Shown one piece after another: positions 9,514 to 17,762 of a stretch of DNA of 52,963 nt. The stretch covers positions 1 to 52,963 of the forward strand of contig PXRJ01000066.1 in the NCBI GenBank assembly GCA_003021705.1. Reading direction: 5' to 3'. The notes under the pieces are model-generated. The model was given only the letters and a program-made list of their open reading frames with translations. It was not told the origin of the DNA and did no database searches. Source of the stretch: Halobacteriales archaeon QS_3_64_16 (GTDB lineage Archaea; Halobacteriota; Halobacteria; Halobacteriales; Halococcaceae). How positions within the stretch are numbered: the first letter of the stretch is position 1; each line of letters starts with the position of its first letter. Made by a program: the position numbers and the translations under genes.

Positions 9514-9669
9514 GTGCCCTGGGGCGTTCACACGGAGTTTACCGAGGAAGAAGGGCCCGCAGTCGAGATCGACGAGGATGGGGACGGAGAAGAAGTCGAC
9601 CGGAGCGAAGAGGGCTCGGAGACGACCGAGGACTTCGACGTCGACGAGGCGATCTCGAATCTAGACTGA
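9514..9669 (+). CDS. Small very acidic protein
   Basis: GTG 9514 opens a 51-aa frame, VPWGVHTEFTEEEGP onward, ending NLD before TGA. It is about one third Asp/Glu, ends nine bases before the next gene (9679), and has good third-position GC. An upstream TGA at 9433 and the lack of other starts fix the N-terminus. No family is recognised. It could be a small cytoplasmic protein cotranscribed with the NTF2-like gene; its size makes the call tentative. Confidence 0.4.
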   Translation: MPWGVHTEFTEEEGPAVEIDEDGDGEEVDRSEEGSETTEDFDVDEAISNLD

Positions 9670-9678
9670 GCACCGACA

Positions 9679-10068
9679 ATGGTCGATCCCGAGCGGGAGG
9701 TTCGACGACTGCACGAGGTCATCGAAGCCTGGTTTCGTGGCGAGACTGACGATCTGGAACCCTTTAGCGAGGCCTTGGCCTCAGAGTTCGAACTGATCTC
9801 GCCGGACGGAATCGTCAGCGATCGAGAGGCCGTCCTCACAGGACTGCGCGGGGGCCACGGCGACGACCCCGAACTCACGATCGCGATTCGAAACGTCGAG
9901 CACCGAACGACCGCCGGCGAGTGGCACCCGGTCCGCTACGAGGAACACCAATCGACCGACGGCGGATCGACCGGCCGGGTCAGCACTGCTGCACTGCGGG
10001 AACGTACTGACGCGCCCGCTGGTTTGTCGTGGATTCACCTTCAGGAGACCTGGCTGCCCGGGAACTGA
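9679..10068 (+). CDS. NTF2-like (SnoaL/DUF4440-type) protein
   Basis: A 129-aa single-domain protein. The first helix (REVRRLHEVIEAWFRGE), the AEFELISPDG-like strand (FELISPDGIVSDREAVL) and the final strand (WIHLQETWLP) match the cone-shaped NTF2-like fold of small calcium/calmodulin-kinase-association or SnoaL-type proteins. Such proteins bind or convert small hydrophobic molecules, and no catalytic residues are diagnostic here. ATG 9679 is the only reasonable start. It probably shares a transcript with the tiny acidic ORF nine bases upstream. Confidence 0.7.
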   Translation: MVDPEREVRRLHEVIEAWFRGETDDLEPFSEALASEFELISPDGIVSDREAVLTGLRGGHGDDPELTIAIRNVEHRTTAGEWHPVRYEEHQSTDGGSTGRVSTAALRERTDAPAGLSWIHLQETWLPGN

Positions 10069-10271
10069 GACATCGACCTCGCTGTGGAAGCGCGAGGTGG
10101 GTCCGCTCGGTACATGTCTCGCCCGACTGGTACTCGACGGCTTCTGATCGGGGGCTAGAACGACTCGATTGAGCGACTCTCAGCTTCCGAGGACGACTCG
10201 AAGAGGGGAAGCGGGAGAGAACCGAGAGGCCGAGGACCGACAGTAGTGCTCGGCGAGACCCGTGGCACCGA

Positions 10272-10463
10272 TTACCGCCGGATTTCGAGCATCGTGAGAT
10301 CGATCGAGACGTCGCGTTTCGCGTAGGCGATCAGGAGCGCGAGCAACACGAACAACAGACAGAACACCACTACGAGTACCACGAGCGGTGGCGCGAACCC
10401 ACCGGCACCAGCACTGGCAGTGAGGCCTTCGACGGTCACGAGCATCGTCGGTCGTGCGAGCAT
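10272..10463 (-). CDS. Small single-pass membrane protein
   Basis: A 63-aa protein (57 aa if the second ATG at 10445 is used) with one long hydrophobic segment, FAPPLVVLVVVFCLLFVLLAL, followed by a short charged tail IAYAKRDVSIDLTMLEIRR. No family is recognised. A longer frame to 10562 has a basic, unconvincing N-terminus. It stands between the NTF2-like gene and orc/cdc6 with no obvious partner. Confidence 0.5.
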   Translation of the reverse strand: MLARPTMLVTVEGLTASAGAGGFAPPLVVLVVVFCLLFVLLALLIAYAKRDVSIDLTMLEIRR

Positions 10464-10665
10464 AGTACGTTCGACGCCGCCGGATCGAATAAGCGCGGGC
10501 GTGTTCCTTCCAGAACCGCCGGAGAACCACCGTAGAACGCTCTGAGCGGCTAAAAACGGCACTTAGGAGTTCTGTGGGTGATGGATCGCCGGCCGACCTC
10601 GGAATCGGGAACGTAGCGAGCGTGTGACCGTATCCATCCGGTCAGTAGCGAGGCGTCGCGGACAC

Positions 10666-11664
10666 TCATACCCGGTAGAGACGGTCGCGACTCGTCCCTT
10701 CGGAGACGATGAGATCGTACTGAGTCATCTTCCGGAGGTAATTACGAACCGTGCGGTTCGTCTTCGGATCGTCGACGCGCTCGCGATAGGCGTCGTAGAG
10801 CGTGCCGGGTTCGATCGCCTCGCGGTCCGCGACGATGTCGTACAGCGCACGCTGATGGGGCGTCAGCGTATCGAGTGCCTTCCGGCGCACTTCCTTCTGG
10901 GCGCTTGGGATCGCCGCCTCGAGGAGGTCGGCGGTGATCCGCTCGGCGTTCTCACGCTGGGCCCGGCGAGCAGCACTCCGAAGGATCGAGATCGCCACCC
11001 GAGCGTCGCCCGCCGCCGCGTCGGCGATCGCCCGCAGCTCGGAGCGTTCGATCGCGCCCGACTCTAAGCCCCGCCAGGCACGCGCCTTGAGGATCGCCGT
11101 GAGTTCGGAAACGGTGTAGCGATCGAAGCGGACGTGTTCACAGCCCCGCACCCGACTCGTGAGCCGTTCGTCCGCGTCCGCGAGTAGCGTCGCTTCGTCG
11201 TTCGCGATCAACAGCATCGAAAAGCCCGACAGCGCGTGGAGATCGTAGAGCACTCCCTCGTCCTCGAGCTGGTCGGCTTCGTCTAAGATCACGACACAGG
11301 GCGGTCCGTCGTACTCCGCGAGGCGTTCTATCAGTTCGTCCCGTGGCGTCGATCGGCGGTGGATGTCGATCGTTCTCCCGAGGTCCTCCAAGATACTGTA
11401 GAGCGCTCTGAATCGCGAGTAGTTCTGCCAGCAGTTGACGTACTGATACTCGACGTCGAGGTGGGCCCGGCGGAGCCGACCGACGGTGAACTGTGCGATA
11501 CAGGTCTTTCCAGTGCCAGTCGGGCCGGTGAGGAGTGCGGTACTGGCGGGTTTCCCGTCGGTGATCGGCGCGAGAACGCTCGCGAGATGGTTCACCTCCG
11601 AGTCGCGATGCTCGACCTCGCGTGGAACGAACTCGTCGCGGAGCACCCGTGCGTCCTCGATCAT
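10666..11664 (-). CDS. Orc1/Cdc6 family replication initiation protein
   Basis: An AAA+ ATPase with Walker A GPTGTGKT (about residues 47-54), Walker B CVVILDEAD (about 130) and sensor-1 LLIANDE. It is followed by the Orc1/Cdc6 lid helices (AGDARVAISILRSAA) and a C-terminal winged helix (LTPHQRALYDIVAD). At 332 aa it is one of the shorter haloarchaeal paralogues. Orc1/Cdc6 proteins bind origin recognition boxes and load MCM. I looked for ORB-like repeats in the 140 nt upstream and saw none, so there is no evidence of an origin here. ATG 11664 (MIEDARVLRDEFVP) was preferred over 11688. Confidence 0.9.
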   Translation of the reverse strand: MIEDARVLRDEFVPREVEHRDSEVNHLASVLAPITDGKPASTALLTGPTGTGKTCIAQFTVGRLRRAHLDVEYQYVNCWQNYSRFRALYSILEDLGRTIDIHRRSTPRDELIERLAEYDGPPCVVILDEADQLEDEGVLYDLHALSGFSMLLIANDEATLLADADERLTSRVRGCEHVRFDRYTVSELTAILKARAWRGLESGAIERSELRAIADAAAGDARVAISILRSAARRAQRENAERITADLLEAAIPSAQKEVRRKALDTLTPHQRALYDIVADREAIEPGTLYDAYRERVDDPKTNRTVRNYLRKMTQYDLIVSEGTSRDRLYRV

Positions 11665-11778
11665 TGCCGGTGAATGCAATCGGAGCACCCTAAATGGAGA
11701 CGGGTCCGTTCCGAAAGTTCCAGAAGCTATCGCGCAGGGAGACGAGGAGAGGAGGGTCCCGCGAACGACAGCTACTCG

Positions 11779-11802
11779 CCGACCGGCCTCGAAGCCGGTC
11801 GG
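11779..11802 (+). promoter_or_regulatory. Perfect hairpin abutting the archease start codon
   Basis: CCGACCGGC, a six-base CTCGAA loop, then GCCGGTCGG: nine perfect GC-rich pairs ending one base before ATG 11804. In RNA this would sit exactly where a ribosome must land, so it could control translation. As DNA it could be an operator near the transcription start. Confidence 0.5.
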
Positions 11803-11803
11803 T

Positions 11804-12244
11804 ATGCCCTTCGAACTGCGGGATCACACCGCCGACGTCGCCGTCGCCGCCACCGACGGGAGCGTAGATGGGGTCTTCGCGAGCGTCGCCGATGGACTGG
11901 CTGCCGCGAGTTGTGCGGACGTTCCCGACCCCGGTGAGTGCGATAGCGATCGGTTCTCGCTCACCGTCGCCGCCGAGAGTCGGGAGGCCCTGCTGTACGA
12001 TTACCTCGCGGATCTCATCTACGAGCGCGACGTTCGAACTGTGCTTCCGGTCGACAACGAGGCGTCGATCGAAGAACCGAGGACCGAGGGCCCCGAGGCC
12101 GACGCCTGGCACCTCGACGCGAGCGCGCGGGGCGTCCCCCTGGAGGCGATCGACGCCCGCGAGGTGAAGGCGGTCACCTACTCGGAGATGGCACTCGAAG
12201 AGACTCTTCAGGGATGGCGCGCGTACGTCGTCTTCGACGTGTAG
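11804..12244 (+). CDS. Archease, RtcB activating factor
   Basis: A 146-aa protein with the archease N-terminus FELRDHTADVAVAA and C-terminal EVKAVTYSEMAL. The acidic residues in DHTADV and the conserved region before the C-terminal strand are those that bind metal in archeases. The protein helps RtcB form the RNA-ligase-GMP intermediate. The rtcB gene follows 104 nt later on the same strand, the usual archaeal pairing. ATG 11804 gives the family start; a longer frame to 11486 overlaps orc/cdc6 antisense and is discarded. A perfect hairpin ends one base before the start. Confidence 0.93.
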   Translation: MPFELRDHTADVAVAATDGSVDGVFASVADGLAAASCADVPDPGECDSDRFSLTVAAESREALLYDYLADLIYERDVRTVLPVDNEASIEEPRTEGPEADAWHLDASARGVPLEAIDAREVKAVTYSEMALEETLQGWRAYVVFDV

Positions 12245-12348
12245 GCTCGATCGCATTCTCGCCGCGGGGACCGGACGGCATGGCGAGGACGAGTCGGAGC
12301 TTCCGCGGACTCGGTAGGACTATTCGGCACGGGCGAGGACGTTCGAGC

Positions 12349-13806
12349 ATGACCACCTACGATGCGAACGGCATCACCCTCCAGAAGGTCCGCGAACACG
12401 TCTGGGAGATCCCCCAGGACGAGGAGATGGGCGCCCCCGCACGCGTACTCGCGAGCGAGGCACTACTCGAAGAGATCGCCGACGATCGCACCCTCCAGCA
12501 GCTCAAAAACGCGACTCGGTTGCCCGGCGTCCGGAAGCAGGCACTCTGTATGCCGGACGGCCACCAGGGCTATGGGTTTCCCGTGGGCGGGGTCGCCGGC
12601 ATCGATGCCGAGAGCGGCTGTATCTCGCCCGGAGCGGTTGGGTTCGATATCAATTGTGGCGTACGAATGGTACGGACGAACCTCACCTACGAGGACGTAC
12701 AGGGCCACGAGCGCGAACTCGTAGAGGAGCTGTTCGACGCGATCCCCTCGGGCCTGGGCGGCGGGGGGGTGCTCGAAACCGACGTGGAGACCGTCGAAGC
12801 AGTCCTCGAACGCGGGGTCGACTGGGCGCGGGAAGCGGGCTACGCCACCGAGGCTGACCTCGCTCACTGCGAGGACGAGGGTCGGCGCAAAGAGGCGGAC
12901 GCCGAGGCGGTCTCGCAGAAAGCCAAGGATCGAGGGAAAAACCAGTTGGGAAGTCTCGGGTCGGGCAATCACTTCCTCGAGGTCCAGCGCGTCACCGACG
13001 TCCTCCGCGAGGAGGTCGCGGATGCCTACGGCCTCAGCGAGGACGAGATCGTCGTCCTGATTCACTGTGGTTCTAGGGGCCTTGGCCACCAGGTCTGTAC
13101 GGATTACGTTCGCCGGATCGAGGAGGCTCACCCCGATCTGCTCGATGAACTGCCGGACAAGGACTTAGCGGCCGCACCGGCGGGTAGCCGGTTGGCCGAG
13201 GAGTACTACCGGGCGATGGGCGCGGCGATCAACTTCGCGTGGGTGAATCGCCAACTCATCACCTATCGTACTCGCAAGGCCTTCGAAGAGGTCTTCGACG
13301 CCGACTGGGAGGGTCTCGGCATGGAACTTCTGTACGATGTCGCGCACAACATCGCGAAGAAAGAGACTCACACCGTAGACGGCGAGGATCGCGAACTCTA
13401 CGTTCACCGCAAGGGCGCGACGAGGGCCTTTCCTGCCGGCCGGCCCGAAGTGCCCGACGCCTACCGCGAGGTCGGCCAGCCGGTTATCATCCCCGGGAGC
13501 ATGGGCGCGGGCAGCTACGTCCTCCGTGGCGGGGAGGACTCGCTGAGTGAGACCTTCGGTTCGACGGCCCACGGTGCCGGCCGGACGATGAGCCGCACCC
13601 AGGCCAAGAACGATTTCTGGGGCGAGGACGTTCAGGAGGAACTCGAAGGCCAGCAGGTGTACGTGAAAGCTCAGAGCGGGGCAACAATCGCCGAGGAAGC
13701 CCCCGGTGTCTACAAGGACGTCGACGAGGTCGTGCGGGTCTCGGAGGCACTGGGTATCGGGGATACCGTGGCCCGAACGTTGCCGGTGTGTAACATCAAG
13801 GGCTAA
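12349..13806 (+). CDS. rtcB: tRNA-splicing ligase RtcB
   Basis: The 485-aa length is that of archaeal RtcB without an intein. Visible active-site marks: DGHQGYGFPVGGVAG, DINCGVRM with the metal-binding Cys, GSLGSGNHFLEVQ, HCGSRGLGHQ, PGSMGAGSYVL and STAHGAGRTMSR, the last containing the guanylylated His. RtcB joins tRNA exon halves left by the splicing endonuclease, using GTP and Mn2+. ATG 12349 (MTTYDANGITLQKV) is the family start. It likely shares regulation with archease upstream. A run of six T follows the stop. Confidence 0.96.
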   Translation: MTTYDANGITLQKVREHVWEIPQDEEMGAPARVLASEALLEEIADDRTLQQLKNATRLPGVRKQALCMPDGHQGYGFPVGGVAGIDAESGCISPGAVGFDINCGVRMVRTNLTYEDVQGHERELVEELFDAIPSGLGGGGVLETDVETVEAVLERGVDWAREAGYATEADLAHCEDEGRRKEADAEAVSQKAKDRGKNQLGSLGSGNHFLEVQRVTDVLREEVADAYGLSEDEIVVLIHCGSRGLGHQVCTDYVRRIEEAHPDLLDELPDKDLAAAPAGSRLAEEYYRAMGAAINFAWVNRQLITYRTRKAFEEVFDADWEGLGMELLYDVAHNIAKKETHTVDGEDRELYVHRKGATRAFPAGRPEVPDAYREVGQPVIIPGSMGAGSYVLRGGEDSLSETFGSTAHGAGRTMSRTQAKNDFWGEDVQEELEGQQVYVKAQSGATIAEEAPGVYKDVDEVVRVSEALGIGDTVARTLPVCNIKG

Positions 13807-13811
13807 CACCG

Positions 13812-13874
13812 ACTTTTTTGCTGGGGTCCTCGCTCGTCGGCGAAACCGACTCACTGCGGGCCCAGCAAAAACCT
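13812..13874. repeat. Left arm of nested inverted repeats
   Basis: Two elements lie here in order. The outer one, 13812-13836, matches the reverse complement of 14731-14755 at 23 of 25 positions and includes CTGGGGTCCTCG. The inner one, 13854-13874, is a perfect 21-base inverted match to 14574-14594 and includes GCGGGCCCAGCAAAAACC. A small hairpin (GTCGG-CGAAA-CCGAC, 13836-13850) lies between them. The T-run of the outer arm probably also ends rtcB transcription. Confidence 0.75.
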
Positions 13875-13976
13875 CGATTAAAAACCGCTCACTCACCGCC
13901 TTCGGCGGTTCGCTCGCGGCGGATCGTGCTTGACCGCAACCGCCCCGCTTCCGCCGGCTGCACATCGGCCTACCCG

Positions 13977-14237
13977 CTAGCAGGCGTCGACCTCGCGACC
14001 GTCGTCGTACTGCAGGAAGTTCAGATAGAAGGTCAACCCACAGCCCTCCTCGTCGTCGGCGACACAGGGGGTGGCGATGCCGTTTGCGTCCTCGTAGCCA
14101 CCGATCGGCGAGGGATCGGCGTACTCCCACTCTCGTAGGGGATATTTGGTGACGGACTTGTCGTTGAGGTAGGCATCGCGCTTGACGCTGTGAACCACCC
14201 CGCAGTAGGGACACTCGTACGTGACGGTCGCGATCAT
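13977..14237 (-). CDS. Small zinc-ribbon protein
   Basis: An 86-aa protein with an N-terminal CPYC knuckle (YECPYCGVVHSVKRDAY) and a second Cys pair spread over CVADDEEGC near the C-terminus, ending in Cys. It looks like an uncharacterised haloarchaeal zinc-binding protein of the type often annotated hypothetical. ATG 14237 was chosen because upstream sequence in frame is basic and lies in the repeat-rich region. The gene sits alone between two nested inverted repeats and reads toward rtcB. Confidence 0.65.
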   Translation of the reverse strand: MIATVTYECPYCGVVHSVKRDAYLNDKSVTKYPLREWEYADPSPIGGYEDANGIATPCVADDEEGCGLTFYLNFLQYDDGREVDAC

Positions 14238-14573
14238 GTCATGACCGAAGGGAACAAACGCGAGCGACCTCGGATTGAGAAGGTCGCTCCCTCGTTCGCG
14301 CCCCCTGCTAATTCGGTCACAGGGAACTGCTCGCTCACGTCGTTCGCTCGCGGATGCAGTAGTCTCGTGGACTCTGGCCCGAGTTGGTGGCCAGTAAAAC
14401 AGTAGTTGTGTCGGAGCAATAGGCACGGTATATTACTGTGTGGTTGGCGGGCAAGCACTGTCCGCGCGAGCGAACGTAGTGAGCGAGCGTTTTTAGTCCA
14501 CGGTCGCTCCCGTTCGCTCGTTTCATTCGCTCACCTTCCACTCCCTGCTCTCGCTCGTTTCACTCGCGAGAAC
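14238..14573. other. Gene-free repeat-rich spacer
   Basis: No coding frame is convincing here. The stretch has many short repeats of the type CGTTCGCTCG and GCGAGCGAACG in both directions, a TATA-like element (GGTATATTACTG) near 14428, and ends at the right inverted-repeat arm. It looks like remains of a mobile or repetitive element. Confidence 0.5.
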
Positions 14574-14755
14574 AGGTTTTTGCTGGGCCCGCAGTAAGCG
14601 CGACTGAAAGGAGTCGTTCGAAAGACGCGAAGCGTCTTTCGTGATGTGGCAGAAACGCTCCGCGTTCCTGCTGCAAGCGAGACCTTCGGTCTCGCACTGA
14701 CAAAGGGCGCTTCACGCCTTTTGAACCACGCGAACGAGGACCCCAGTAAAAAAGT
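14574..14755. repeat. Right arm of nested inverted repeats with hairpins
   Basis: The inner arm 14574-14594 and outer arm 14731-14755 match the left arms in inverted order, but here 136 bases separate them instead of 17. That insert is a chain of short hairpins: GAAAGACGC-GAA-GCGTCTTTC, then GCGAGACC-TTC-GGTCTCGC, then AAAGGGCG-CTTCA-CGCCTTT. The outer arm ends three to ten bases after the mscS stop, so it may also serve as its terminator. Confidence 0.7.
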
Positions 14756-14762
14756 GGGGCTG

Positions 14763-15779
14763 TCAGTCGTCCGCGCGACCGGGGGGGACCTGTCGGTTCG
14801 CGAGATCGATCCCGCCGGAGAGATCGACCTGTGGGAAAGGGATCTCGATGTCTTCCTCGTCGAAGCGTTGTTTGACGTTCTTGATGTACTCGGTGCGGAT
14901 CTCGAGGAAATCCGCGCGACTGGGATCGGCAATCCAGATCCGGGCGGTGAGCCCGACGTAGGAATCCGCGAGTGCCTCCTCGCTCATGTGAAAGATCGGG
15001 GCCGGGTCCTCTAAGATGTCCTCGTGGCGTTCGGCCTCCTCGATGAGAATCTCAGCGGCCCGTTCAACGTCGTCCTCGTAGCCGATGCCGAAGCCGATCG
15101 AGAGCCGGAGCGTATCGTAGGCCATCGGGTTCTTGATGACGCCTTCGGTGAGCTGGGAGTTCGGCACCGTCAGCAGTTCGTTGTCAAACGTCCGAACGCG
15201 GGTCACCCGAAGGCTGATGTCCTGGACGATGCCGGCGTACCCGCTCTCGCCCCACTCGATCCAGTCGCCGATCCGGAAGGGCCGATCGGTGTAGATGAAC
15301 ATGCCCGAGACGAAGTTCTTGAGTACGTCCTGGAGCGCGAAACCGATCGCTAGCGTCGCCGCAGCACCGATCGTCGCGAGCGAGGTCAGGATACTCCCGT
15401 AGCCGGCGAACCCGAACGCGATCGCGACCGCGACGAACGCGACGCCGAGCCGCGTCAGCCGTAACAACGGTCGCCTGGCGTTTCGTTCGATTCCCCGCAC
15501 GTCGAGTGCGCGCCGGATGAGCGGGATGAGTATTGCCCGACCGAGAACGTACAACACGGCGAACGTAACGACGAACGTGATCGCAGCACCGATCGCGGCG
15601 GCGTACGGAATACCGATGTCCCGCAGGAACTGCCCGATCGGTCCGACTTCCGGTGGGTTCGTAATAGCGGAGACGGCCGTCGTCTCGCCCGAGCCACCGG
15701 AAGCGTTCGTCCCGTTCCCGGTGGCGTTGCCGGCCGGCGCGGACTGGAGAAGCACGGAGAGAAGGGCGAGCGGGGTCAT
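14763..15779 (-). CDS. MscS-family small-conductance mechanosensitive channel
   Basis: A 338-aa protein with a signal-like N-terminus, then TM helices at about residues 57-85, 108-130 and 132-160. The last is the Gly/Ala-rich pore helix TIGAAATLAIGFALQDVLKNFVSG, diagnostic of MscS. The beta domain follows (RPFRIGDWIEWG, VPNSQLTEGVIKN) and a C-terminal alpha/beta part. It releases solutes under hypo-osmotic shock, relevant in a halophile. It starts four bases after the CRM-domain gene, so the two are cotranscribed. Confidence 0.94.
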   Translation of the reverse strand: MTPLALLSVLLQSAPAGNATGNGTNASGGSGETTAVSAITNPPEVGPIGQFLRDIGIPYAAAIGAAITFVVTFAVLYVLGRAILIPLIRRALDVRGIERNARRPLLRLTRLGVAFVAVAIAFGFAGYGSILTSLATIGAAATLAIGFALQDVLKNFVSGMFIYTDRPFRIGDWIEWGESGYAGIVQDISLRVTRVRTFDNELLTVPNSQLTEGVIKNPMAYDTLRLSIGFGIGYEDDVERAAEILIEEAERHEDILEDPAPIFHMSEEALADSYVGLTARIWIADPSRADFLEIRTEYIKNVKQRFDEEDIEIPFPQVDLSGGIDLANRQVPPGRADD

Positions 15780-15783
15780 CGTC

Positions 15784-16029
15784 TCAACGATAGGTCGCAG
15801 TGTGCCCGCGTGTCTCGATTACCTCTGCACCTGCCTTCGCAGCCAGGGTGTTCGCTAGCTCTTCGGTGTCGGTCCCGCCGCGCGCCGATCGGAGGAACTT
15901 GACCTTCACGAGATCGCGCTCGTGCAGTTGATCGCTCAGTTCCTCCGCGACCGCCTTGATACCCCCCTTCCCGACGCGGACCGTCGCGTCGAGGTCGTGT
16001 ATTCGCCGCCGTCGCTCCTGCTCACCCAT
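15784..16029 (-). CDS. YhbY-type CRM-domain RNA-binding protein
   Basis: An 81-aa protein made of one CRM domain: VRVGKGGIKAVAEEL holds the GxxG loop (GKGG) and is followed by LVKVKFLRSARGG. Bacterial YhbY binds pre-50S ribosomes; archaeal copies are found next to the RNase P protein gene, as here (rnp4 ends 46 nt upstream), suggesting a role in RNA maturation. It lies between rnp4 and mscS in one leftward operon. Confidence 0.92.
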   Translation of the reverse strand: MGEQERRRRIHDLDATVRVGKGGIKAVAEELSDQLHERDLVKVKFLRSARGGTDTEELANTLAAKAGAEVIETRGHTATYR

Positions 16030-16075
16030 ATACCAGCCGGTCGGTTCGCGGTCTCATGAACCTTTTTGCTGCCGG

Positions 16076-16354
16076 TCACGCGTCGTATGGATATCGGGAG
16101 TGTGCCCCACACTCACAGCTGGTCACGACGCGACCGTCCTCGACCCTGACTCGAGCGTTACGGCCCGGCCGGAGGTAGGCATCACACCGATCGCAGGTGA
16201 AACGCTTCAGCTCGCGGGGCAAGGAGAGTCGATTACGCTCGGCGATCCGGCGGGCCAGCCTGACGTACTCGCGTGCCCGGTCGGTTTCCCCATCGGCAAC
16301 CGCCTCGCTCGCCAGTTCGCTCAATCGCTCGATCCGTTCAGCCGCGATGCTCAC
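16076..16354 (-). CDS. rnp4: RNase P protein component 4 (Rpr2/Rpp21 family)
   Basis: A 92-aa protein: a helical N-terminal half (IAAERIERLSELASEAV, DRAREYVRLARRIAERN), then a zinc ribbon CDRCDAYLRPG ... CECG. These features match Rpp21/Rpr2, a subunit of archaeal RNase P that trims the 5' end of pre-tRNA. The family usually begins MSIAAERIERL, so GTG 16354 (VSIAAERIE) is the start; longer frames add unrelated sequence. First gene of the rnp4-CRM-mscS operon. Confidence 0.93.
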   Translation of the reverse strand: MSIAAERIERLSELASEAVADGETDRAREYVRLARRIAERNRLSLPRELKRFTCDRCDAYLRPGRNARVRVEDGRVVTSCECGAHSRYPYDA

Positions 16355-16552
16355 GGCGGTAGCAAGCCGGCGCTGGATATAGACCCTCCGACCGGCGAGA
16401 ACGGAGATGGGAGGATCGAACGCACCGAGCCACCGATCGACCATCGATCGGCTACGACCGAGTATCGATACGCCGAAAGGACCCGAGACCTCACAGGCCG
16501 ATTTCACTCGTCCCGTCGCTCGCCGGAAGGGAAGTGGAGTAGCAAGCAGGTA

Positions 16553-16583
16553 GGTGGGTGGGTGGGGGGTGGGGGTTCCGGGG
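16553..16583 (+). other. G-tract cluster, potential G-quadruplex
   Basis: The plus strand carries G tracts of 3, 3, 6, 5 and 4 separated by single T or TTCC, that is GGGTGGGTGGGGGGTGGGGG and one more tract. Loops of one base give the most stable intramolecular quadruplexes known. It lies about 125 nt before the glycosyltransferase start and about 200 nt before rnp4. Confidence 0.7.
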
Positions 16584-16645
16584 TGAAACGGACGTGAGAA
16601 AAGCACGTCCGGAATCGCCCCATCGGGATCTTTGGCGTCGAGAAC

Positions 16646-16657
16646 ATATACTTTATG
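16646..16657 (+). promoter_or_regulatory. TATA element of the first glycosyltransferase
   Basis: ATATACTTTATG about 55 nt before ATG 16708 would start a transcript with a leader of roughly 25-30 nt. No Shine-Dalgarno match is seen in that leader. Confidence 0.4.
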
Positions 16658-16707
16658 GCTGTCGGACTATCCGGTGAAATTATTGTACGAAGCCGTTTCG
16701 ATTCGGT

Positions 16708-17748
16708 ATGCGCGTTCTCCACTACCTCGAGCTCGAAGACCGCCTCCGGCGCAGCGGCATCGCGAGTTCCACGACTCAGCAACGACGAGCGCTCCGCGAG
16801 GCGGGCGTCGAGGTCCGTACCTCGCCGTGGCCGACCGAGGGTGAGGATCCTCGGCAAGCGCTCGATCGCCTCGCCCTCGCCGAGTTCGACCTCGTCCACA
16901 CTCAGATGATCGGTCCGGGTTCGGTCACCCTCGCCCGGTTGGCCGACTATCGAGACGTCCCGCTCGTCTGTCACGCCCACGTCACTCGCGAGGACTTCGC
17001 CGGGAGTTTTCGAGGGTCGACGCTCGTCGGCCCGGTTTTAGAGCGCTATCTCAAGTGGTTTTACTCGGGGGCCGATCTCGTTCTCTGCCCAAGTAAGTAC
17101 ACCAGAGGCGTGCTCGAGTCCTATCCTATTCAAGCGCCGATCGAACCGATCTCCAATGGCGTCGATCTCGATTCTTTGGAGGACTTCGAGACCCTCCGCG
17201 AGCCCTATCGCAAACGATACGATCTAGAGGGCACGGTTGTCTTTGCCGTGGGCAACGTCTTCGAGCGCAAGGGACTGTCTACGTTCTGTCGGCTCGCACA
17301 AGCGACCGAGTACGACTTCGCCTGGTTCGGCACGTACGATCGGGGACCACACGCCGCCCCCGAAGTACGGAAGTGGACCGGAAGTCCACCCGAGAACCTC
17401 ACGTTTACGGGCTGGATCGAGGACAAGCGCGGCGCGTTCGCCGCCGGGGACGTCTTCTGCTTTCCGGCGAACGTCGAGAACCAGGGCTTGGTGGTGCTCG
17501 AAGCGATGGCCTGCGAGAGGCCGGTCGTCCTTCGGGATATACCTGTATTTCGGGAGTTCTACACCGACGGCGAGGACTGCCTGCTCTGTTCTTCGCCCGC
17601 CGAGTTCCGGGCGGCACTCGACCGACTGCATCGTGATCCCGATCTCCGCGAACGGCTCGGCGAGAACGCCCGCGAGACCGCAAAGCGCCACAGCCTCAGT
17701 CGCGTGGGTGAGAAGCTATCGAGGATCTACCAAGGAATGATAGAGTAA
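16708..17748 (+). CDS. GT4-type glycosyltransferase
   Basis: A 346-aa GT-B glycosyltransferase (family 4). N-terminal Rossmann start MRVLHYLEL with SGIASSTTQQRRAL, then the acceptor-domain end LCPSKYTRGVL and SNGVDLDSL. The C-terminal donor domain has VGNVFERKGL, FTGWIEDKRGAF and the E-x7-E motif ENQGLVVLEAMACERPVV. It transfers an activated sugar with retention. Haloarchaeal relatives make glycolipids or cell-surface glycans; the acceptor is unknown. A second GT4 gene lies 1.2 kb downstream on the same strand, with an AT-rich insert between them. Confidence 0.88.
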   Translation: MRVLHYLELEDRLRRSGIASSTTQQRRALREAGVEVRTSPWPTEGEDPRQALDRLALAEFDLVHTQMIGPGSVTLARLADYRDVPLVCHAHVTREDFAGSFRGSTLVGPVLERYLKWFYSGADLVLCPSKYTRGVLESYPIQAPIEPISNGVDLDSLEDFETLREPYRKRYDLEGTVVFAVGNVFERKGLSTFCRLAQATEYDFAWFGTYDRGPHAAPEVRKWTGSPPENLTFTGWIEDKRGAFAAGDVFCFPANVENQGLVVLEAMACERPVVLRDIPVFREFYTDGEDCLLCSSPAEFRAALDRLHRDPDLRERLGENARETAKRHSLSRVGEKLSRIYQGMIE

Positions 17749-17762
17749 ATTGTTATCACACG

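Larger units (their letters stand above)
16355..16707. other. Divergent intergenic region
   Basis: This gene-free region separates rnp4 (left) from a glycosyltransferase (right). It holds a run of G tracts at 16553-16583, a perfect seven-pair hairpin GGACGTG-AGAAAAG-CACGTCC near 16590-16610, and a TATA-like element at 16646-16657. No ORF is credible. Confidence 0.6.

Noticed and set aside
10666-11803. Replication origin beside orc/cdc6
   Set aside because: No ORB-like repeats or long AT-rich unwinding element are seen around the gene; the paralogue alone is not evidence.
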